Assembly: GCF_039555335.1 (NCBI RefSeq)
Contig: NC_092647.1
Span: 19,504,946 to 19,568,945, forward strand
From: Amphiura filiformis
Taxonomy: Eukaryota > Echinodermata > Ophiuroidea > Amphilepidida > Amphiuridae
Length of the DNA stretch: 64,000 nt
Direction of reading: 5' to 3'
The notes beneath the pieces were generated by a model, which saw only the letters and a list, made by a program, of their open reading frames with translations, made no database searches and was not told where the DNA came from. Shown in pieces: positions 35,579 through 44,970 of the stretch. Every line of letters starts with the position of its first letter. Position 1 is the first letter of the stretch. Made by a program: the position numbers and the translations under genes.

Positions 35579-35731
35579 GCATTAGTGTAAGAAGGTTACC
35601 TGCAATAGCTGCCAGGTGTCAAATATGTACATATTGTACAATATATAGAATGAAAATAGTTGCCAAATGCCTATGGCAGCTATTTCATAGAGCTCCTTCT
35701 TGCACTATAAAGCCCTCAAGTTGCAATTTTC

Positions 35732-36079
35732 TTAAACTCCTGGTGGAAACATGACCTCTGCCAGTTTATATATAACCCCATTTGTTACCGTGATATCGAA
35801 ATATGTGAGCATCTTCCCAGCGACTGATGTGCCTCCGACGCCTCTCTCAACCAAAATACTATCTCCACTCAAAGCGGTAAGCTTCTGGTAATTGTACATC
35901 CCGGCATGATAGAGGGCGTGATTCAGGACATGGTAGGTAAGGACATGAGTGGCTGTTTTCTTGTCTTTGAGTTTTTCTTTTTGGGCGTCGGTGAGTCTGG
36001 AGAAGGCAGTGTCTGTCGGTGCGAATAGGGTGAGTGGATGGGCAGGATCCGTGGCTAGATTGGCAAGTATGCTGTTGTT
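35732..36079 (-). CDS. FAS1 gene A, exon 3 (terminal; second FAS1 domain)
   Basis: Minus-strand terminal exon, read from 36079 down to TAA at 35734-35732. The acceptor is TATTATACAG|AAC (AG at 36081-36080), phase 0. It encodes 115 residues (about 213-327 of the product) holding most of the second fasciclin domain: the conserved H1 motif TLFAPTDTAF, the central YH dipeptide in VLTYHVLNH, and the closing H2-like motif NGVIYKLAEVMFPP right before the stop. FAS1 domains occur in periostin, TGFBI and stabilins and mediate extracellular adhesion. No transmembrane segment or GPI signal follows, so the product should be secreted. The gene ends neatly at the domain end. An AATAAA on the minus strand near 35376-35381, inside a repeat element, could serve for polyadenylation. 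Confidence 0.88.
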   Translation of the reverse strand, partial: NNSILANLATDPAHPLTLFAPTDTAFSRLTDAQKEKLKDKKTATHVLTYHVLNHALYHAGMYNYQKLTALSGDSILVERGVGGTSVAGKMLTYFDITVTNGVIYKLAEVMFPPGV

Positions 36080-36384
36080 CTGTATAATAGAGGAAAGCAA
36101 AATGAACAAACATTTATTACACAATGTACCATACCCTCATTACCCTACGATATTACAACTGATCACAAGGAATCTGGGGACAGGGGGCAGAGTGCCCCAA
36201 CAAACATTTTGTTAAAAGTCCCTCTGACAAAAAATGAAAGAGAAAATTGGGAGGGCAAAGGAAAAGAAAAGAGGCAAGGAGCCCCCTTTCCACCAAAATT
36301 CACCACCACCCCCCGATCATAGGCCAAAATAGTGTAAAATACAAAATTTTGGCACAATAAAGCCCTTTTCTTCCTGATAATGGA

Positions 36385-36747
36385 CAGTGGCGTAGATTTC
36401 TTTTTGACATTGGGGGATGAGGCTGGAAAAAATTTCTTGAAATATAGTGATTCCGGCACATTTTGGCGACAGAATAAGGTTATGGTACAAATGTGCGCAA
36501 AGCGCAAAGCGCACCAAAATTTTTGCCATTTTAAAGCTAAACTGATGAAATATTGTGCAAACGTGGAATCAATTCGCATGTAGTGCGAAAAAATTTGGGC
36601 TTTGGGGTCTAAAATGGCCAAATATGAGGTTAATTTGGTCAGAAACCCACATACAGGTATCAACATTGGGGGATGATTGTATGGACCATCCCCCTAGCAA
36701 AATATTGGGGGGTTGATCCCCCATCCTCCCAGGGATCTACGCCTATG
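36385..36747. mobile_element. hAT-like non-autonomous element
   Basis: The end CAGTGGCGTAGATTTC and, inverted, CATAGGCGTAGATCCC, flanked by ATAATGGA and ATAATGGG (7 of 8 identical), a hAT-sized duplication. Confidence 0.75.
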
Positions 36748-37254
36748 ATAATGGGCAAAAATTGTGTAAAATATGCATGCACATCGTCCCAATAAAGCCT
36801 TTTTCAGAAGCTCAAAGACATTACAGTATCTCTAAAAAACAAAACCGGTATAAGTATTGTATGATGCCCCGAAATGTTATTTTGCCCCCCCCCCACTGAC
36901 CAAGAAATCTGGCTACGCCCCTGGTCACCATGGCAACACATTTTAAGCTATTAAGACGAATGAGGCATCCAGTGGCGGCACCAGGAATTTTTTCAGGGGG
37001 GGAGTGAATTTCATGGGGGGGCAAAATCGACAAAATTGCTGCAAAAAGTGGAAATATATGTAACTTTGGGGCTTTGCCTCAAAAGTGGGGGTGGGGGCAA
37101 GAATTATGTGGGGGGGCAAATGCTGGAATGAAATCACAATTTTCTTCTTTATACCTCATTTGTTTGGCTCAAAATTAAAAGGGGATAATGTGATCAGTGA
37201 AAACAAACATTACAATAGGAATCTATTCTTTATGCAAATCACACATTATTGCTT

Positions 37255-37402
37255 CATTAGATTTATTAAGTTTACTTCGAGGACTGTTAAATATATCGGG
37301 GATTTCAAAAATTCAAAATTCAAAATTATTTGATATCAGGACATTCTTCATATTCAGAATGCAATTCGATATGTCTGATGTGCTCTCATGTCCCCAAAAA
37401 TA
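37255..37402. repeat. Family P, right half only
   Basis: AGTTTACTTCGAGGACTG and GTCTGATGTGCTCTCATG match the right arms of 33716-34053 and 16917-17391. Confidence 0.7.
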
Positions 37403-37522
37403 CTGTCCAAACGTTGCTACCAAGGCCCTTAAATGTAAAACATTATGACCAAAATCAAAACACATTTGTAACATTTAAAAATATTTATGTATTTTGCTGG
37501 GTATACAATACACCCTTATATT

Positions 37523-37683
37523 CAGTGGCGGCACCAAGAATTTTTTTTTCGGGGGGCATTGAGGGGGCAAAGTGAATTTTAGGGGGGGGCAAAATGACCA
37601 AATTTTGCGCAAAATTGCAGCAAAATATGGAAATTTTGGGTTTTACTGGGGAAAGAGTTCTGACCCCCGTGGCGCCGACACTG
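37523..37683. mobile_element. hAT-like element directly behind a splice donor
   Basis: CAGTGGCGGCACC at the left and, inverted, CAGTGTCGGCGCC at the right. Flanks CTTATATT (37515-37522) and GTTATATT (37684-37691) agree in 7 of 8 bases. Confidence 0.8.
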
Positions 37684-37697
37684 GTTATATTCCTTAC

Positions 37698-37862
37698 CTT
37701 CAAGAGGTAAGTCAGAGTACTGAGATCAGGTGCATTTGCAAGGAATTCTGGGAGATTACTTCCATAGGGTATGGGGTACATCACTTTGTCTATAAGATGA
37801 ACAACTCCGTTGGATGCTGGAACGTCAGCCTTCAGGATTTGAGCTCCGGATGCAGTCACAAC
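37698..37862 (-). CDS. FAS1 gene A, exon 2 (end of first and start of second FAS1 domain)
   Basis: Minus-strand exon of 165 bp (55 codons, both ends phase 0). Acceptor CATTCCTCCAG|GTTGTG, donor TTGAAG|GTAAGG (GT at 37697-37696). It starts VVTASGAQILKADVPASNGV and continues HLIDKVMYPIP, the classic H2 region that closes a FAS1 domain. It then opens the second domain with NLPEFLANAPDLSTLTYLLK, which joins directly to NNSILANLA of exon 3. Joined to exon 1 it gives the run ...KLGFHK-VVTASGA, as expected inside a FAS1 fold. A repeat insertion begins only 15 nt into the downstream intron. Confidence 0.9.
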
Positions 37863-37904
37863 CTGGAGGAATGGAACAAAGAAAACATCTTTGAAAAAAC
37901 TTTA

Positions 37905-38583
37905 AAGGCCCTTTCAGTGATTTCACAAGAACATTAAAAAAAAAATGGAAATTTGTCAGAGTTGCTTAGAAATAAAGAATAAGTCTACAGAATTTCATTA
38001 AACCACTTCTCCCCTGAATACATCGACAAATTAGTCAAAAAACAGAAGTTTTAGAAAGGTTTTCTACTTCAACTCAGATCGACTCGAGAAAATCGAGATT
38101 TTTTACGTACAGTCGCCATCAATCGACTGGAAAAACTTCCTAGTCCAGTGTTTCTAACACGGGGAAGTAGAGTCTAAATTGATTTAAAACAGGCGCTTAA
38201 TTTTTGTAGTAGAAAACAAAATAAGCAATTAAAGGTCACCGAGGCAAACTAACGGTCAATTCAAATATGAAAAACAGTTAAAATTGTGTATTTTGTTTAA
38301 AATAGTAGCTACTGATGTAATAAGTAGTAGAAACAATACATAGCGCGTGTTGAGTGCAGTGGAGAGTGAGCTTCTTTCGATCTCGAGTCGGACTTTTTGT
38401 ACTGTCAGTATCAAAAGTCCAGATTCATGTAAATGTTTTATTTTGTCTAAAATACACGGCTTTCGACCGAACCACTAGCAGGCTATGTTAGCACATCTAT
38501 GCCAATTACAAAGGTACCAAAATCTGAATTTTGATGATTTTTACGATCGTCCGGATGAGCAAATCACTGAATGGGCCTTTAAT
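37905..38583. repeat. TIR element, about 680 bp
   Basis: TTAAAGGCCCTTTCAGTGAT at the left and, inverted, TTAAAGGCCCATTCAGTGAT at the right. A truncated right end recurs at 45724-45803. Confidence 0.8.
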
Positions 38584-38594
38584 TAGACTAACAT

Positions 38595-38828
38595 CAGGGG
38601 CTATTTTAACGTGTCTCACTGTCACGTTCGTGCAATGAGATAAAAAGTGTTGATGAAGTAGAGTGCGTTTCAAAAATTAAAAATTGACATTTTACCTGAA
38701 TGTGACCGTAAGAAAGGCTCTACCTTTGTCTACTATTAAAGCATATCTACACGGATTGTTAATTGTCACCGCACGAATATTTGATCTCCGCACGTACGTG
38801 ACAGTGAGGCACGTTAAAATAGCCCCTG
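38595..38828. mobile_element. hAT MITE with exact 8-bp target duplication
   Basis: CAGGGGCTATTTTAACGTG and its inverse form the ends; ACTAACAT flanks exactly on both sides (38587-38594 and 38829-38836). Confidence 0.9.
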
Positions 38829-39420
38829 ACTAACATCGTGACATGAGTAGACAACCAGTTGCGGTACATTGAGCATCCACAAAAATTTAGGTTAGTGGTC
38901 CTCCCAAGTGATTGAAAATTTCAAGGCAAAAATTGCATTAGGTGCTACACAGTGTCGACTTCCTATTCGATAAATATAAATTTAATACTCCGTTGGTGAG
39001 CGACGGGCGACTGGTATTTCACGAGCAAGAAAAGGAGTTCTATCTGATTGGCTAGCAATCGATCGCTTAGTAGTCAACTACAAACTCAAAACTGAGCATC
39101 GTATTCAATTCGATTGAAATCGATATTCTATTATTGCCGTAGATAAAGAGGGTGATAGTGTGTCAATAATGTACATTGTATTGCAGCTGGATTTTACATG
39201 CATTCTTTTATATAAATTTTTCTCAAAGAGTTGAATATGATCAAAATTTTTACTCAGGATTTCAAATTTTTTACCCGCAAATTGCAGTTAAACATATCCA
39301 CAGCAAAATACCGGTCCTCACTAATTAGTGTATTTAATTTCCAGTTAGTGTATTTAAGATAAAACCTGACAACAAATAAAATTTTCTTGCAATAGAAATA
39401 TCATATGGGATACTGATATG

Positions 39421-39530
39421 GTAGGCAACCGCCGCCACAACGTGGAGCTGGATATCTGGCGTAGCTGACTTTTTGCTCCGTGGAGCCAAATTGACCAATC
39501 ATGATCATGTTAGAGTTTTTCATTACTCGG
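39421..39530. repeat. Left member of an inverted pair
   Basis: ACGTGGAGCTG, GCTCCGTGGAGCCAAATTGA and CCAATCATGATCATGTTAGA recur inverted at 42867-42975. Confidence 0.75.
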
Positions 39531-39850
39531 AGGTACATTGTAAAACTGACTAATTAAGTACCGGTCGACTTACTCATTACGTGAAGCGAATTTATTCATT
39601 AAGAATTTGCCAGGCGAAGCGTCCACGTGGTTGCAAGATATCCTCGGTCACGAAAGTTATGATTCAAAAAGTAGTTTATGAAAAGTACGAACTGACTTAT
39701 TATTAAGATGGACATGCACTCATAAGAAACTCATACAGTATTGTACATAACTATATAGCTAGGCAGAGTGGTGGTAAACTATGCACACAGTTCTGCGATC
39801 TGCAGTGTATCGCCGGGAGCTAATTTGTATAACTTGCGCGGTGTCCCTGC

Positions 39851-40944
39851 CAAGGGCGTAAATCGGGTGGGGGACAGGGGGACACGTCCCCCTCACTTTT
39901 CAAAGTGGGGGGGACACAATATCAAATGTCCCCCACATTTTGGTCCCCACCCAAAAAAAAAGGGAAAGGAGAGAAGAGAAGGGAGAAAAGGAGAAAAGAG
40001 AAGAGAAGGGAGAAAAAGACAAGAGAAAAGGGAGAAAAGAGAAGAAAAAGCGTTAAATTGCACGTAATTGAGTAGGCCCATCACTGCCCATACCTAAAAA
40101 TCCGCACAGCCGAGTCGATCGTAAGTATAACATATTATAGGCCTGTGATTATTTTGGGCATTGCTTGAAGGCGGGTCCTCGGCCCAAAAGCCTGTACTGT
40201 GGGCCCGGGCCCGTCACATTTTATCACCAAAGTCAGTTTTAAGACGGACTCAATGCTGACTTCAACATCAATCCATGCATGCTTTAGTAATAATTCCGAA
40301 TTTCAAATCTCAAGTAAACTTTTGCAACTTGAGTTTGGTCCCTATTTTATTTTTATTTTTATGATAACAGTGTAAAAATTATGCACCAAATGACTTCAAT
40401 TGGAACATCCCCCCTCAGACACCCCCTACGTATACATAAACAAGTGGTCGCTTTTGCTTCTGTTTTAGTGAAGACTTGTCCACAAGTTAGGCCGTCATTT
40501 CACAATTTTTCAGCTGTTTCAAGCTCAAATTTTACACAATAATTATAATAGTGCCAAAATGGTCCACCAAATGGCTTCAATTAGGTCTTCATTTTGCAAA
40601 AGGTTCTTACTTCTCAGGGGGGAACATCCCCACTCAGACACCCCCCTGCGTATACATAAACAAGTGGTCGCTTTCGCTCCTGTTTTTGTGAAGACTTGTC
40701 CACGAATGGCTTATTAGGCCATCATTTCACAATTTTTCAGCTGTTTCAAGCTAAAGTTTTACATAATAATAGTGCCAAAATGGTCCACCAAATGGCTTCA
40801 ATTAGGTCTTCATTTTGCAAAAGTTTCTTACTTCTGAGGGCGGAACACCCCCCTCAGAACCCCCCCCTCTATGTCATGGTATGAATGACTAATTTTCATT
40901 GTGTCCCCCCCCCCCCCACTTTCAAAAATGGATTTACGCCCCTG
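39851..40944. mobile_element. 1.09-kb hAT-like element with exact 8-bp target duplication
   Basis: CAAGGGCGTAAATC and, inverted, CAGGGGCGTAAATC form the ends; GTCCCTGC flanks both sides (39843-39850 and 40945-40952). It includes a purine tract (39951-40060) and two direct copies of about 215 bp (40405-40860) sharing ATACATAAACAAGTGGTCGC. No transposase frame. Confidence 0.88.
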
Positions 40945-41020
40945 GTCCCTGCGGAATTTGACCTTCAGCAAACTGCAAACCAGTTCGGATTTACTTTATA
41001 TACTAGTAGTAGGCCATACA

Positions 41021-42035
41021 TAGGGAGAGCGGGAGTGTTACGCCCTAGGGGTAGGTTCGCCACCCCTTCTTTCTCAGCACACTACGGCTATCGGGGAATT
41101 TAGTGATGGCAAAATTAGGTGACAAAGGTCATTATAAACTTCTCATATTAGCTACGTGACATATAGGGGCGTGTTCATCGAACTGCAGCCAAAACAAAAA
41201 ATTTACACCAAAACATAACTTTTTCTTGCATTAATAATGTTGTATTATCATTGATACATAAATACAGATGGTTTTAATGGAAATCTGTATTGGTAACATA
41301 TGGGATTTGTCAAAGATTACATACAGTTATAACTCCTTATTCGATTTGTATTTTGCATACCCTTAAGAAAATACAAAAATGTGCACAAGGAACACGTTAA
41401 GCCCTTTGAGGATGGGGCATGTTAGCCCTATATCTTCCCAGGCGGACTTACCCCCAAACTGGAGGGCGGACCTGCCCCATCCGCGTATTATGCAAAATAT
41501 TGATAATTATACCATTAAACAAGGTAAAACAACTGAAAAGCATGTTTTTAAAGTTATGTGGCACTGGTATCAGTATTGCTCATACCACCGATTATTTCCT
41601 AATCCATAATCTCCCCGAAGTTGTAAACATGATACGTTTAAACTCATTTTGGACCCCTACGTTTTACCCTGACCCGACCCCTGCAACAAATTTAGTGACT
41701 CCCCAGAAGAGAATGAATGCCCTGTATACCCTTGCTAAATGTTTGCATTGAATATGTTATTGTTATGCAATGTTTAAACCTTTTGGGGGGGTTAGGGTGA
41801 ACTTACCCCCACCACATGGGCGAACCTGCCCCAATATGGGGCAAGTTCGCCACTTTGCAAAACTTTTTTGTTTGCTCTATCCTGTTGCTATTGTAAGCCC
41901 TATAGTTCTGGGATTGTGGCCGTATATAGCTAAGACATAGGGCTTTCACATGGGCTAATCAGGTCATCCCTAACCTTAAAATTGACATCGCTAGGCTGGT
42001 CAGAAAAAATAGGCGAACACTCCCGCTCTCCCCTA
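41021..42035. repeat. 1.0-kb TIR element
   Basis: TAGGGAGAGCGGGAGTGTTA and, inverted, TAGGGGAGAGCGGGAGTGTT form the ends; the interior holds GGCGGACTTACCCCC / GGGGCAAGTTCGCC blocks. Confidence 0.78.
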
Positions 42036-42866
42036 CTGTAGTTACTGTCCGTTTTCCTATACACAATACTCAGTGCGCTCACCATTGACGTGTGACCTCT
42101 ACAAATAGTGTATGTTAGAAGTATAGGCCATTGCCTAGTTGACGTCACTACTGTGTAAAAAATAACCGACCAATATTTAAAGTATTCTCTGAAATTCTAG
42201 AAAATATAGTTTTGTAACATGTCCTAAATTTTTAGCTAATTTAGGTGTTTGGAAATATTGGTACTTTTGTACCAAAAAATATGAAGAAATTATTTCTAAA
42301 CCGTGTTAAGTCATTAAGCTTCTCATTTTCAAGAACGCTGGTTAACAATAAGCAGACTATTGTCTCATTTAAGTAAACAAAAGCCCACAGTATTGTTACC
42401 TTGCGTTCACCCAACTGAAACTATAATACCAGCTCATACAAGTGCAGTGTGTATTTAACCAGAGAAGATCTGATGTAACATAGTTGAGCCGTTTTCATTG
42501 AGTGTTATCTTGGTTTAATAGCTTTTAATAGGGTTTAAGTCCTTCAAAGGTCGTGGTGAGTTCTACTGTAGACATGACTGCATCATGATTATTTTTAAGT
42601 CAACAACATTCAACAATATGATCACCGTGATAGTATGAGAGTATCAGTACCGTGGGTGTCAGTGATCCTGGCCTGACAGAGTAGACAAACAAACAAACAC
42701 GCCACACACATGACACATGCATGCAAGGTAACATTGACTATACACTAATCAAACAATGGTATTGATCCTGTACAACTGGTCGTGGTTTATTTACAATCGA
42801 TTCATTTAAAATCCCCATAGTAAACATTAATTTTGGCAAGAGTTTTCTCTCTCTGGAGCGAGGATG

Positions 42867-42975
42867 CATCCACTGGCTCCGCGTAATGAAAAGATCTAAC
42901 ATGATTGGTCAATTTAGCTCCATGAAGCGAAAAAGTAAGCTACGCGTAGCAGCTCCACGTTAATGGCGGTTACGA
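42867..42975. repeat. Right member of an inverted pair
   Basis: Inverse of 39421-39530 with scattered mismatches. Confidence 0.75.
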
Positions 42976-43292
42976 CCAGCCATATATTGATCATGCGAAA
43001 ATCTTAAAACATAGAATAGAAACAGTGTGGCAGGCGCTCAAAATCTCAAATTGTATGCTTAGCCTGAGTTGCACGGCCTATCTCGAATAAAATCACCATG
43101 CGTAGTTGTTGAAAAACGTGAGGATTCATCGTACTATCACGGCAATTTTTAACACGAAGATATAGGGATGATGACGGTGTGTGCTACATTAAATCTGTCT
43201 TTATTATTATTATTATTAAATGCACTTCAAACAATGAAATGTGTGCTGCCTATATGGAAAACAAATGTTTTTCACATAGCCTAAACATCTAC

Positions 43293-43316
43293 TCTTGTTT
43301 GTTTGTTTGTTTGTTT
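43293..43316. repeat. GTTT microsatellite
   Basis: Short run of TTTG units. Confidence 0.9.
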
Positions 43317-43566
43317 ACCCAGGTTGGTCCGTGAGGGACACATGCTAATCCATGGGAAATCCATGGACCATTCCAAGCTCATACAAGACCAAGGCAGGAA
43401 CCCTTGCCCCCACCCATCCCGCCCAATCCGGTTTGAAATGTGGGGGGGGGGGGACACCCGGCCAAAATTGTTTAAAAGTGGCTGAAAAGAACAAAAACTG
43501 GGTCATTTTGCCAAAAGGTGGAGGGGACACGTCCACCCTGCCCCTCCCCCACCGGATTGATGCCAT

Positions 43567-43946
43567 ATGATCCCACCTACCCGGACATGAGTTGACCATT
43601 TCTACATATTCTTCAATGGACATTTGGTATTAATCAATATTTCGATCTGCAGACCCTCCCCCCATTTTCAAAAGTTTAAAAAAGTCCCCCCACAAATCCA
43701 AATTTGCTAGTGTAGCAAACAAAAAAGGTTTTTTTATTCTTTATAGGTCCAAGAGGTCCATTTTTTGGGCAGAAGGTCCTCTTTTCACAAATACCTCCTA
43801 GGAAAAAAGGTCCACTTTGTCAAAATCTCCAGAGGGACCCCCATTGAAACCCAGGCCCCCACCCATCCCACCTACCCGGACATGAGTTGACCATTTCGAC
43901 ATATTCTTCAATGGATATTTGTTAATACTCAGTACATCAATCTGCA
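43567..43946. repeat. Direct repeat pair (about 80 bp, 300 bp apart)
   Basis: CCACCTACCCGGACATGAGT and ACATATTCTTCAATGGA occur in 43567-43652 and again in 43867-43946. Confidence 0.85.
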
Positions 43947-44149
43947 GGTGGGGTGCAGGAGTGCAACTGCAACCCCCACCCTCCAATTTTCAAAAGTATA
44001 AAAAAGGGTGTTTTTTTTTGGAAGATTAAAAATTGGGCTACTTGAGACTCCTTTACAGTGGCCTGGCAAGCCAATGTGCCGCACCTTGACGCTGAAAAGT
44101 TTTGGAAACACTGTCCTGTCCACTTACTTGCTATGCCCCTGACCATATA

Positions 44150-44458
44150 GGGGGGTATCATTTTCTTCGGAAGGGGATCCCAAATATCGGAGGTCATTGA
44201 CCCCCCATATATTTAGGACCGGGTCATACATTTTGGAAAGAAAAATAGGGAAGGTCATAAAAGTTTTGATGACCAAAATGTAGGAGTCACAAGAAACAAG
44301 ATGACCACAGATAGTGTGTTTTATATTTTATTCAAAAAGACTGATTTCAATACAATTTTAGCCTGTTTACGGGGTATCGGTGATAGGAGTCATCAAATTT
44401 ATTGGCCTTGACTTTTTTGTAAATTTGGGACCCCCTTCCGAAGAAAATAATAGCCCCA
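44150..44458. repeat. TIR element close to FAS1 exon 1
   Basis: GTATCATTTTCTTCGGAAGG at the left and, inverted, CTATTATTTTCTTCGGAAGG at the right; 41 bp from the exon 1 donor. Confidence 0.8.
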
Positions 44459-44499
44459 AGGATCAAGTTCCATTGATTTGTTTTTTTCCCTAGACCTAC

Positions 44500-44970
44500 C
44501 TTGTGAAAACCCAACTTGGCACTCTCATAAATGTTGTACCTGTTGATGCGAATATCTTGCGGTGGAAGAGATTCCTCAAGTGGTGAAGGAAACACGCTTG
44601 GATACAAATAATCTGATTTACTGCCAAAGTTACCAGCATACCCCATCGCGAAATGATACTGAAGCAACCACTCTAGTTCTTGGCCTGCCATATTTTGCAC
44701 TTCGGCCGGTGCATTGAAGAAAGCTTTGTCAGTGAAGGCAAAGGCGGAAAAACTTCCGGGGTACTTGGCACTATCTTGGAGGAGCTTTAGGAGATAAGAA
44801 CCTGAGGAATTCTGAATTAGCTGGTGAAATTTGTTTGCACCCACATGATGGCAGACCTCTAGAATTGGTTGAAGGGTAGAGTTGGGTGCTGGGGTAGGTG
44901 CAGCTGCTGCAACACATTTTACACCAGCTACGAGGCAAAGGCTAACAATGAACACACTTTTGAGCTCCAT
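44500..44970 (-). CDS. FAS1 gene A, exon 1 (signal peptide and first FAS1 domain)
   Basis: Minus-strand exon starting at ATG 44970-44968 and ending at the donor CACAAG|GTAGGT (GT at 44499-44498), 157 codons, phase 0. I chose this ATG because it begins a clear signal peptide: MELKS, a hydrophobic core VFIVSLCLVAGV, then an Ala-rich cleavage zone. The frame upstream meets a stop at 45030 without another ATG. A short Pro/Ala linker leads to FAS1 domain 1 (from about residue 34), with ILEVCHHVGANKF, the weaker H1 counterpart FSAFAFTDKAFF and the YH pair in LLQYHFAMG. Together with exons 2 and 3 it gives a secreted protein of about 327 residues with two FAS1 domains, smaller than the four-domain periostin and TGFBI. 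Likely role: extracellular matrix or cell adhesion (family knowledge). No clear TATA box is seen upstream. Confidence 0.88.

Larger units (their letters stand above)
36080..37697 (-). other. FAS1 gene A, intron 2, loaded with hAT-like elements
   Basis: A 1.6-kb intron between two phase-0 exons. It holds a CAGTGGCG-type element with near-perfect 8-bp flanks (36385-36747), fragments of the same type (36895-36922, 36970 to about 37120), the right part of another palindromic family (37255-37402) and an element right behind the 5' splice site (37523-37683). Open frames here are G-tract artefacts. Confidence 0.75.
37863..44499 (-). other. FAS1 gene A, intron 1 (6.6 kb)
   Basis: No further exon is seen. 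Contents: a TIR element (37905-38583), a hAT MITE with an exact 8-bp target duplication (38595-38828), a 1.09-kb hAT-like element with an exact 8-bp duplication (39851-40944), a 1.0-kb TIR element (41021-42035), an inverted pair (39421-39530 and 42867-42975), a direct repeat (43567-43652 and 43867-43946) and a TIR element 41 bp from exon 1 (44150-44458). The stretches 38840-39420 and 42040-42660 are AT-rich without recognisable structure. Confidence 0.7.

Noticed and set aside
36163-36666. 167-residue minus-strand frame
   Set aside because: It overlaps a hAT-like element inside FAS1 intron 2, has no domain and no ATG-quality start.
39768-40084. Lys/Glu/Arg-rich 99-residue frame
   Set aside because: It is the purine tract in the 1.09-kb hAT-like element.
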